DNA of 9,676 bases from Firmicutes bacterium UBA1393 (GCA_002305255.1 DBQN01000003.1:1-9676), one strand, 5' to 3'; positions 1 to 5,811 are shown, counted from the stretch's first letter. The notes: generated by a model not told the origin, from the letters alone. Numbers and translations: made by a program.

Positions 1-18
1 GGCACGGCCCCGTCTATC

Positions 19-47
19 TTGACACGGACTTAGTGATGGAATACACT
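19..47 (+). promoter_or_regulatory. Sigma-70/SigA-type promoter of the grd operon
   Basis: The -35 element TTGACA (19-24) is a perfect consensus. It is followed by a 17-bp spacer and the -10 element TACACT (42-47), which matches TATAAT at four of six positions. Transcription would start near 53-55, about 35 nt before the riboswitch, which fits a leader RNA. An exact direct repeat TAGTGATG lies in the spacer (31-38) and again across and beyond the -10 (47-54), so an additional regulator is possible. The assignment rests on motif match and position only. Confidence 0.75.
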
Positions 48-87
48 AGTGATGCGTGGAACGGGTCGGGGAATTTCGGATAATGCT

Positions 88-275
88 GGTCGGATGATGG
101 CAGCGGGAGAGTCCCGCCGCGGCTGTGCCGCAGGCGGGCGCCGAAGGAGCAATGGCGTTCGCGTTACCGCAGCGAACACAAAAACTCTCAGGCATAAGGA
201 CCGCGACCGAACGACATCTCTGGAGAGCTTCTGAGGCACCGAAGGAGTAAAACTCTCAGGTCCAAATTACAGAGA
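88..275 (+). ncRNA. Tandem (two-aptamer) glycine riboswitch
   Basis: Two copies of the glycine aptamer core are visible. Aptamer I has GAGAG (107-111) pairing with CTCTC (185-189), the motif GCGCCGAAGGAGCAA (138-152), ACTCTCAGGCA (184-194) and a P1 helix GCGG/CCGC (103-106/201-204). Aptamer II has CTCTGGAGAG (218-227), GGCACCGAAGGAG (235-247), AACTCTCAGG (251-260) and P1 TCTCTG/CAGAGA (217-222/270-275). A leader-linker helix GGTCG/CGACC (88-92/204-208), followed by GA-rich bases, resembles the kink-turn P0 known in this riboswitch class. The layout is colinear with the Bacillus gcvT riboswitch. Here it precedes a glycine-consuming reductase operon, so glycine would induce its own reduction. 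Confidence 0.95.
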
Positions 276-323
276 AGCGAGCGGCAAGGTAGTCTTGCCA
301 TTTCGTCTTCTCTGTATGTTTTT
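269..323 (+). terminator. Riboswitch-controlled intrinsic terminator
   Basis: ACAGAGAAG (269-277) is the exact reverse complement of CTTCTCTGT (307-315). An inner helix GGCAAG/CTTGCC (283-288/294-299) completes the hairpin, and the run TTTTT (319-323) follows. The 5' arm contains CAGAGA (270-275), which is also the 3' strand of aptamer II P1. The two structures are therefore mutually exclusive. Ligand-stabilised P1 should block the terminator, giving an ON switch. The structure is read directly from the sequence; the direction of control is inferred from the overlap and from the known behaviour of glycine riboswitches. Confidence 0.9.
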
Positions 324-330
324 GTACGGG

Positions 331-380
331 CGGCGGATGCTGGGCGATGATAGACGATGCCGGACGATGACGAGCAATGA
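331..380 (+). repeat. Five degenerate 10-bp repeats in the grdX leader
   Basis: Five consecutive 10-base units (331-340, 341-350, 351-360, 361-370, 371-380) share a core near CGATGA, and an ATG falls at the same place in each unit (337, 347, 357, 367, 377). They lie between the riboswitch terminator and the grdX ribosome binding site. The period equals one DNA helical turn. The function is unknown: it could be an operator array, an RNA element or a relic of slippage. Nothing else recognisable lies in the 316-427 leader. Confidence 0.55.
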
Positions 381-443
381 ACAGCCATTACAGCGCCACC
401 ACCGCCACCTGATCGACAGCCAACTTCGGAGGAGAGCCCGGAT

Positions 444-884
444 ATGCGAACTGCAGGCACCGACAGCAATTCGAAACGGACCTACAAGATCGTGACCAAC
501 AATCCGACCGTGGCGGCACGATGGCCGCACGAGGCCGAGGTGGTCACCGGCGGGCCTGAGAACGTATACCGGGCGGCACGCGATCTGATCCACTGCGGGC
601 ACATGTTGCTCACGCATCCGCTGGCCGGGAGCGTGAAGCCCAACGAAAGCCCATATCGGTCGGTCATCGTGACTCGCGATCCGCGGCCTACAGTGGATCT
701 CGATTCGTTGCGCCTGATAGAGGCAGCTCTGTCGGCTCTGGACAAGCTAGTTGCGTCGAGCGGGCTGCGGTATGGCCGTGGTGCCGCTGCCACGGTGCAG
801 CTGCCGCCTGAGCTAGACGCGGACTATCGCATGATCGACTCCTCGCTCATGGAGAGCGCGGTTCAGAGCCTAGACGAGTTCTAG
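444..884 (+). CDS. grdX: GrdX family protein
   Basis: This 146-residue protein belongs to the GrdX family, a small soluble protein encoded at the head of glycine, sarcosine and betaine reductase operons. Its biochemical role is not established. Recognition rests on the family core at residues 46-73 (RDLIHCGH, then LLTHPLAGSVKPNESPYRS) and the upstream KIVTNNPTV (15-23), together with the position as first gene of the operon. The start is supported by GGAGGAG (428-434), 9 nt before the ATG. No signal peptide or membrane segment is visible. The stop codon lies inside a small hairpin, CTAGAA-CGAA-TTCTAG (881-896), whose 3' arm overlaps the first bases of the trxB ribosome binding site, so expression of the two genes may be coupled. 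Confidence 0.93.
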   Translation: MRTAGTDSNSKRTYKIVTNNPTVAARWPHEAEVVTGGPENVYRAARDLIHCGHMLLTHPLAGSVKPNESPYRSVIVTRDPRPTVDLDSLRLIEAALSALDKLVASSGLRYGRGAAATVQLPPELDADYRMIDSSLMESAVQSLDEF

Positions 885-909
885 AACGAATTCTAGGGGG
901 TAGCCAGGT

Positions 910-2136
910 ATGGCAGTTATCGAACGAGACGTGGTAATCATCGGAGGCGGACCGGCAGGCCTGGCGGCAGCCATGTACGCAGCCCGCGCCAAGCTGAGTA
1001 CTCTAGTTATCGAGAAGGCGAATCCGGGTGGCCAGTGCCGCACGACTTACTCAATGGAGAACTACCCTGGTTTCGCGCGGGGCATGACCGGTCCGGAACT
1101 CATGGACCGATTTGCCGATCACGCCAAGGAGTTCGGCGCCGAGATCGTGCGCGACGCAGTAGCCAGTGCCGACTTCACCGGCGATGAGCACGTTCTCCGC
1201 ACCGCCAAGGGCGACGAGTATCGTGCTAAAGCCGTGATCGTCGCCGTAGGCGCCGAACCCCGCACGCTGAACCTCCCCGGCGAACACGAGCTGAGAGGCA
1301 AGGGAGTATCCTACTGCGCTACCTGCGATGCCGACTTCTTCGAGGACCTCGACATCGTGGTGATCGGCAACGGCGACGCTGCGGTGGAAGAGGCCATGTA
1401 TCTGACGAAGTTCGTCAACTCCGCCACGATGATCGTCGTGCACGACGAGGGCGTGCTGGATGCCACCGCCATCATCCGTGATCGGGCGTTCAAGAATCCC
1501 AAGATGAAGTGGGTATGGAACTCGGTGGTCGAGGAGATCAACGGTGACGGCATTGTGGAGTCAGTGACATTGCGCAACATCAAGACGAATGAGAGCACCG
1601 AGCTGCCCACCAATGGAGTGTTCGTGTTCGTCGGCACTGTGCCGAAGACCGACTTCCTGAGGGGGAGCGGGCTTGAGCTGGACGCCCGCGGCTACGTGCC
1701 CACCACCGCACAGCTCGAGACCAACGTCCCGGGTGTGTTCTGTGCCGGTGACGCCAGGGTGAAGTATCTCAGGCAGGTGGTCACTGCTGCCGCCGACGGA
1801 GCCATAGCCGCCGTCGCCGCCGAGAAGTATATCCATGAGGAAGAGACCTTCCGCGAGTCAGTGCTCGAGCCCGAGCTGCCTGTGATGGTCGCGTTCTGGA
1901 GCCCGACATCCCAGGCGTCCCTGGACTTCCTGCCAGCGGTCGAGCGGGTGGCTAGCCGCCGCCAGGGCCAGATGGAGCTCGTGAAGATAGATATCTACAA
2001 GAACCAGAGAGTTGCCAAGAGGTATGGGATCGAGACAGCGCCCACGATAGCCTTCTTCCGCGGCGGTGAGCTGATCGAGAAGGCACCCTGGCCCACGACG
2101 GAGCATGATCTGGAGCTCGAGGCCGACAGGATATGA
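910..2136 (+). CDS. trxB: Thioredoxin reductase-like flavoprotein with C-terminal cysteine-less thioredoxin domain
   Basis: Residues 1-310 form a thioredoxin reductase: FAD-binding GGGPAG (12-17), redox-active CATC (136-139), a nucleotide-binding-like GNGDAA (153-158) and the second FAD motif around GVFCAGD (275-281) with RQV (288-290). It should pass electrons to TrxA, which reduces the selenoprotein GrdA. Two features are odd. The HRRxxxR loop that binds NADPH is replaced by VVHDEGVLDA (176-185), so the electron donor may be NADH or ferredoxin. Residues 320-408 form an added thioredoxin fold in which E. coli WCGPC aligns with TSQAS (333-337): both cysteines are serines, while FW (329-330), P342 and the cis-proline region APT (377-379) persist. 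Normal bacterial TrxB is about 310-320 residues. AGGGGGT (895-901) precedes the ATG by 8 nt. The TGA at 2134 is taken as a true stop. Confidence 0.93.
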   Translation: MAVIERDVVIIGGGPAGLAAAMYAARAKLSTLVIEKANPGGQCRTTYSMENYPGFARGMTGPELMDRFADHAKEFGAEIVRDAVASADFTGDEHVLRTAKGDEYRAKAVIVAVGAEPRTLNLPGEHELRGKGVSYCATCDADFFEDLDIVVIGNGDAAVEEAMYLTKFVNSATMIVVHDEGVLDATAIIRDRAFKNPKMKWVWNSVVEEINGDGIVESVTLRNIKTNESTELPTNGVFVFVGTVPKTDFLRGSGLELDARGYVPTTAQLETNVPGVFCAGDARVKYLRQVVTAAADGAIAAVAAEKYIHEEETFRESVLEPELPVMVAFWSPTSQASLDFLPAVERVASRRQGQMELVKIDIYKNQRVAKRYGIETAPTIAFFRGGELIEKAPWPTTEHDLELEADRI

Positions 2137-2166
2137 GCGCGGCACAGTCCGCGACTCCGTCTGCTG

Positions 2167-2192
2167 GCCGCAATGATCCCAGTGATCGCGGC
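2167..2192 (+). other. Intergenic hairpin between trxB and trxA
   Basis: GCCGC (2167-2171) pairs with GCGGC (2188-2192). After a three-base bulge, GATC (2175-2178) pairs with GATC (2184-2187) around the loop CCAGT. No T-run follows, so it is not a terminator. It lies 14 nt upstream of the strong trxA Shine-Dalgarno and could be an mRNA processing or stability element that lets trxA be expressed at a different level from trxB. The role is inferred. Confidence 0.45.
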
Positions 2193-2221
2193 AAGCTACG
2201 CAGATGAGGAGGTGAAATCGG

Positions 2222-2542
2222 ATGATCGAGGTCAACAAGGAGAACTTCGAGGCCGAGGTCTTGCAGGCACCAGGTCTCGTGTTGGTTGACTATTGGAGCG
2301 AGAAGTGCGAGCCGTGTAAGGCGCTGGTGCCGGAGGTTGAGGCACTGGCGGAGAAATACGCGTCTAGCATGAAGTTCTGCAAGCTGAACGTACTCGAGAA
2401 CAGGCGCCTGAGCATCAGCCAGAAGGTGCTGGGCTTGCCAACCATCATCGTCTACAAGAATGGCGAGAAAGTGGCAGAGCTGACGAAGGACGAGGCGACA
2501 GCCGCCAATATCGAGGCCATGATAAAGGGGCAGATCGAATAA
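2222..2542 (+). CDS. trxA: Thioredoxin of the glycine reductase system
   Basis: This 106-residue single-domain thioredoxin is the electron carrier from TrxB to the oxidised selenenylsulfide of GrdA. The active site is C29-E30-P31-C32 within YWSEKCEPCK, and the cis-proline is P73 in GLPT. The tryptophan that normally precedes the first cysteine (WCGPC) is lysine here, and glycine of CGPC is glutamate. Such CxPC variants are known among thioredoxins of glycine-reducing clostridia. One extra cysteine, C53, is present. AGGAGGTGA (2207-2215) lies 6 nt before the ATG, one of the strongest ribosome binding sites in the window, consistent with high demand. The TAA overlaps the grdE ATG by one base (TAATG), which suggests translational coupling. 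Confidence 0.95.
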   Translation: MIEVNKENFEAEVLQAPGLVLVDYWSEKCEPCKALVPEVEALAEKYASSMKFCKLNVLENRRLSISQKVLGLPTIIVYKNGEKVAELTKDEATAANIEAMIKGQIE

Positions 2543-3828
2543 TGCGTTTGGAGTTAGGCAGAATCAACATCTCTGACGTTCAGTTCGGGCCCGCCACCGA
2601 GGTGCGCGGAGGCGTGCTCTACGTGAACCGCGAGGCCGTACAGGCTCTCGTGCTTGAGGATGAGAGGCTCGTCAAGGCCGACATCGAGCTGGCGCGGCCT
2701 GGTGAAGAAGTGCGCATCATCCCCGTGAAGGACGTAATCGAGCCCAGAGTCAAAGTATCCGGCTCAGGCCAGGTGTTCCCTGGAGTTCTGGGCAAGGTCG
2801 ACACGGTGGGCGACGGCCGCACCAACGTGCTTTCCGGCGCCGCTGTAGTCACCACCGGGCGGATCGTCGGCTTCCAGGAAGGCATCATCGATATGTCGGG
2901 CCCCGGCGCCGAGTACACTCCGTTCTCGAAGCTCAACTCGGTTGTGCTGGTGGCTGAGCCCGTGGAGGGACTCGCGCAGCACGAGCATGAGGCCGCAATC
3001 AGGAAGGCCGGCCTGCGCCTGGCAGCTTATCTTGGGGAAGCTGCTCGCAACGTTGAGCCCGATTCAGTTGAGACCTACGAGTACCTGCCGCTGCCGCAGC
3101 AGCTGGCCGCCTATCCTGATCTTCCGAAAGTGGTCTATGTGTATATGCTCCAGAGCCAGGGCCTGCTGCATGACACATACGTCTATGGCGTGGACGCCAA
3201 GCGCATCCTGCCCACGCTGATCAGTCCCACTGAGGTCATGGACGGCGCCATCGTGTCAGGCAACTGCGTGTCGGCGTGCGACAAGAACACGACCTACCAT
3301 CACCAGAACTCGCCTGTCATCCACGAGCTGCTCAAGAGGCACGGCGTCGACTATAACTTCCTCGGCGTGGTGATCACCAACGAGAACGTGACCCTGGCCG
3401 ACAAGGAGCGTTCGTCCAGCTACACTGCCAAGCTCGTTGAGATGCTCGGGGCCGACGGAGCCATAGTCTCAGAGGAAGGCTTCGGCAATCCCGACGCCGA
3501 CCTCATCATGAACTGCACCAAGCTCGAGCGTAAGGGCATCCGCACAACCCTGGTCACCGACGAGTATGCTGGCCGCGACGGGGCGTCGCAGTCGCTGGCA
3601 GATGCCAACCCGCTGGCCGACGCAGTCGTAACGGCGGGCAACGCCAACCAGGTCATAGTGCTGCCGCCCATGAAGCGCGTGATCGGTCACCCGTCGGCAG
3701 CCAACGTGATAGCCGGCGGATGGGACGGATCTCTGGCCGCCGATGGTTCCATCACGGCAGAGATACAGGTCATCACCGGATGCACAAACGAGCTGGGCTT
3801 CTCCTACCTCACGGCGCGCGAGGTGTAA
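2542..3828 (+). CDS. grdE: Glycine reductase component B proprotein (pyruvoyl-forming)
   Basis: This 428-residue proprotein yields the two non-selenium subunits of protein B, the glycine-binding component. In the family the chain cleaves itself before a cysteine, which becomes an N-terminal pyruvoyl group that holds glycine as a Schiff base. The expected site is present: IVSGN-CVSACDKNT, with N241 and C242. Cleavage would give an N-terminal subunit of 241 residues and a pyruvoyl subunit of 187. The start overlaps the trxA stop, with AAAGGGG (2524-2530) upstream. The position before grdA and grdB, in the glycine operon order, favours glycine over the sarcosine (GrdG) or betaine (GrdI) paralogues. 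The last codons and the stop are imperfectly repeated in frame 30 bp downstream. Confidence 0.95.
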   Translation: MRLELGRINISDVQFGPATEVRGGVLYVNREAVQALVLEDERLVKADIELARPGEEVRIIPVKDVIEPRVKVSGSGQVFPGVLGKVDTVGDGRTNVLSGAAVVTTGRIVGFQEGIIDMSGPGAEYTPFSKLNSVVLVAEPVEGLAQHEHEAAIRKAGLRLAAYLGEAARNVEPDSVETYEYLPLPQQLAAYPDLPKVVYVYMLQSQGLLHDTYVYGVDAKRILPTLISPTEVMDGAIVSGNCVSACDKNTTYHHQNSPVIHELLKRHGVDYNFLGVVITNENVTLADKERSSSYTAKLVEMLGADGAIVSEEGFGNPDADLIMNCTKLERKGIRTTLVTDEYAGRDGASQSLADANPLADAVVTAGNANQVIVLPPMKRVIGHPSAANVIAGGWDGSLAADGSITAEIQVITGCTNELGFSYLTAREV

Positions 3829-3862
3829 CAGCACACGGCGCAACACCGCGAGGCGTAACAGC
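3818..3862 (+). repeat. Imperfect 30-bp-spaced direct repeat at the grdE stop codon
   Basis: GCGAGGTGTAACAGC (3818-3832) recurs as GCGAGGCGTAACAGC (3848-3862), matching at 14 of 15 positions. The distance is 30 bp, so the second TAA (3856-3858) is in the same frame as the grdE stop. It looks like a small tandem duplication of the gene end. A second short repeat, CACGGCGC, occurs at 3810-3817 and 3834-3841. Confidence 0.7.
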
Positions 3863-3903
3863 CCGTGAGCAGTCGCGGCCATCAGCTCGTGAGGCCGGGT
3901 TCA

Positions 3904-3938
3904 GTGGCCCAAAACGCCACAATTGCCTGGCGATCCAG
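3904..3938 (+). other. Two small hairpins in the grdE-grdA spacer
   Basis: GTGGC (3904-3908) pairs with GCCAC (3916-3920) around a 7-nt loop. CTGG (3927-3930) can pair with CCAG (3935-3938), which alternatively pairs with CTGG at 3942-3945. No T-run follows either. They sit 36 nt or more upstream of the grdA start in a 145-nt gap that contains no gene. A role in mRNA processing or in raising grdA expression is possible but unproven. Confidence 0.35.
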
Positions 3939-3973
3939 TGTCTGGTTAGAGAACAATGAAAGGAGATATGGCA

Positions 3974-4441
3974 ATGATTCTTCGTGGTAAGAAAGTCATC
4001 GCCCTCGGTGATCGCGACGGCGTGCCGGGTGGCGCCATCGAAGAGTGCGTCAAGTCAGCCGGCGCGGAAGTGATCTTCTCCGTCAGCGAATGCTTTGTCT
4101 GAACGGCTGCCGGCGCCATGGACCTTGAGAATCAGGCCAGAGTGAAAGAACTGGCCGAGAAGTACGGGCCGGAGAACGTAGTGGTTGTGATCGGAGGAGC
4201 TGAGGCTGAGGCTTCAGGTCTCACCGCCGAAACAGTCACTGCAGGCGACCCGACTTATGCAGGTCCGTTGGCGGGAGTCCAGTTGGGACTGAGCGTATGG
4301 CATATCGTGGAGGACGAACTCAAGCAAGAGATTGACCCCGCGGTGTATGAAGACCAGGTAAGCATGATGGAAATGGTGCTCGATGTGGACGCGATCAAAC
4401 AGGAGGTTAGCTCCATCCGCCAGCAGTACAGCAAGTATTGA
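3974..4441 (+). CDS. grdA: Glycine reductase selenoprotein A
   Basis: This is protein A, the small selenoprotein that carries the carboxymethyl group as Se-carboxymethylselenocysteine and is re-reduced by thioredoxin. The gene must be read through an in-frame TGA at 4100-4102. The context ECFVUTAAGAMDLENQ (residues 39-54) is the family signature, with C40 and Sec43 forming the CxxU redox pair. Calculated length is 155 residues, close to the usual size of about 158. ATG 3974 is preferred because AGGAG (3961-3965) is 8 nt away; ATG 3968 is in frame (157 residues, Sec45) but only 2 nt from that site. Conventional gene calling would give only a truncated 107-residue product starting at 4118. Confidence 0.95.
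4119..4139 (+). promoter_or_regulatory. Candidate bacterial SECIS hairpin of grdA
   Basis: TGG (4119-4121) and CCT (4123-4125), separated by a bulged A4122, pair with AGG (4134-4136) and CCA (4137-4139) around an 8-nt loop TGAGAATC. The loop begins 23 nt after the selenocysteine TGA and has G as its second base. This fits the general pattern of bacterial SECIS elements: an apical loop roughly 16-37 nt after UGA with a G among its first two positions. The stem is short, and other folds of this GC-rich stretch are possible. Confidence 0.4.
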
Positions 4442-4465
4442 TGCTCAGGCGTGAAGTGCTAATTC

Positions 4466-4478
4466 CTCCCAGGGGGAG
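4466..4478 (+). promoter_or_regulatory. Hairpin that can mask the grdB ribosome binding site
   Basis: CTCCC (4466-4470) is complementary to GGGAG (4474-4478), separated by AGG. The 3' arm is part of the grdB Shine-Dalgarno AGGGGGAG (4471-4478), 6 nt before the ATG at 4485. Ribosomes finishing grdA at 4441 stop about 25 nt upstream and could keep it open. The pairing is seen directly; a regulatory effect is inferred. Confidence 0.4.
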
Positions 4479-4484
4479 AGCTAT

Positions 4485-5795
4485 ATGAACGACAAACTCC
4501 GTGTTGTCCACTATCTGAACCAGTTCTTCGGTCAGATAGGCGGAGAGGACAAAGCGGGAATAACGCCAATTGACAAGCCCGGCCATGTTGGCCCAGGCAT
4601 GGCTCTCGCGGCAGCCCTCGGCGACGCCGCCCAGATCGTGGGCACCGTCATATGCGGTGACACCTACTTCGGCGAGAACATGGATAAGGCCACCGATGAA
4701 GTGGTTGAACTCATATCCAAGTACCAGCCGGATCTGGTCATCGCCGGGCCTGCTTTCAACGCGGGACGTTATGGCACTGCCTGCGGGGCAGTGTGTGCAG
4801 CCGTGGCCGAGCGCCTGAAGGTGCCGGTCGTGAGCGGCATGTATCCGGAGAACCCAGGCGTTGATATGTTCAGGAGCAAGGTCTACATTGTGGAGACTGG
4901 AGACAGCGCTGCAGGAATGAGGCAGGCCGTTCCGAAGATGGCCGCCCTCGCACTGAAGCTGGTGGCAGGTCAGGCAGTGAGCCCGGCCGTCGACGGTTAC
5001 GTCTCCAGAGGGATCCGCGAGAACTACTTCGCCGAGACCACCGGCGCCGCCAGGGCCGTGGAGATGCTCGTCAAGAAGCTGAAGGGTGATGCCTTCACAA
5101 CCGAGTATCCCATGCCCAAGTTCGACCGTGTGGAGCCCAACGCGCCCATCGCCGACATGTCGAAGGCAACCATCGCGCTGGTGACCTCAGGCGGAATCGT
5201 GCCGAAGGGCAACCCTGATCATATCGAGTCATCATCAGCGTCGAAGTTCGGACGCTACAGCCTCGAGGGCGTCGACACACTCACGGCCGACAGCCACCAG
5301 ACCGCCCACGGCGGCTATGACCCGGTATACGCCAACCAGAATCCCAACAGAGTGCTTCCCGTTGATGTCATGCGCGACCTTGAGCGCGAGGGCGTCATCG
5401 GCAAGCTGCACAACACGTTCTATGCCACAGTTGGCAACGGCACCAGCGTGGCCAATGCCAAGAAGTACGCCGCCGCCATCGCCAACGAGCTCGTAGAAGC
5501 CAAGGTGCAGGGCGTCGTGCTCACATCCACCTGAGGCACTTGCACACGTTGCGGTGCAACGATGGTGAAAGAAATAGAGCGGGCGGGCATCCCGGTCGTG
5601 CACATGTGCACGGTAGTGCCCATCTCCCTCACGGTGGGAGCCAACAGGATAGTGCCGACGGTAGCGATTCCGCACCCCCTCGGCAATCCCGCGCTCACCC
5701 CGGCCGAGGAAAAGAGCCTGCGTAGGTCGCTGGTGGAGAGGGCCCTTAACGCGCTCTCAACGCCGGTCGAGGGCCAGCAGGTGTTCGACAAGTAA
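4485..5795 (+). CDS. grdB: Glycine reductase component B selenoprotein subunit
   Basis: This is the large selenocysteine subunit of protein B, working with the GrdE-derived pyruvoyl subunits to bind and activate glycine. The reading frame runs 349 codons, reads TGA at 5532-5534 as selenocysteine (residue 350), and continues to TAA, giving 436 residues, the normal family length. The Sec context TSTUGTCTRCGATMVKEI is the family signature and forms a UxxCxxC motif (Sec350, C353, C356). The C-terminal part (VVPISLTVGANRIVP, then IPHPLGNPAL) is also typical. It would be mis-annotated as a 349-residue protein plus a short separate gene starting at 5562. Start: AGGGGGAG at 4471-4478. Glycine rather than sarcosine or betaine specificity is inferred from the operon. 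Confidence 0.95.
5547..5561 (+). promoter_or_regulatory. Candidate bacterial SECIS hairpin of grdB
   Basis: CGTTGC (5547-5552) pairs perfectly with GCAACG (5556-5561) around a GGT loop (5553-5555). The loop begins 18 nt after the selenocysteine TGA (5532-5534), inside the spacing usual for bacterial SECIS elements. A GGU apical loop is also what SelB recognises in E. coli fdhF. This is the clearest stem-loop near either Sec codon in the window. Function is inferred from structure and position. Confidence 0.6.
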
Positions 5796-5811
5796 CACTG
5801 CCAGAAGTGCG

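Noticed and set aside
49..234. 61-residue open frame in the riboswitch region
   Set aside because: It coincides with the structured tandem aptamer, has no ribosome binding site and codes for Arg-rich nonsense.
2134..2289. TGA at the end of trxB as a third selenocysteine codon, since the frame stays open for about 50 more codons
   Set aside because: The thioredoxin-fold domain is already complete at residue 408, the downstream translation resembles no family, and an open frame of this length is common in GC-rich DNA. The trxA ribosome binding site lies inside it.
4118..4441. Separate 107-residue gene starting at ATG 4118
   Set aside because: It is the part of grdA after the selenocysteine TGA. 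The upstream frame from 3974 has a ribosome binding site and encodes the conserved GrdA N-terminus in the same phase.
5562..5795. Separate 77-residue gene after grdB
   Set aside because: It is the C-terminal part of grdB after Sec350, in the same frame and with the family's conserved UGTCTRCGAT context.
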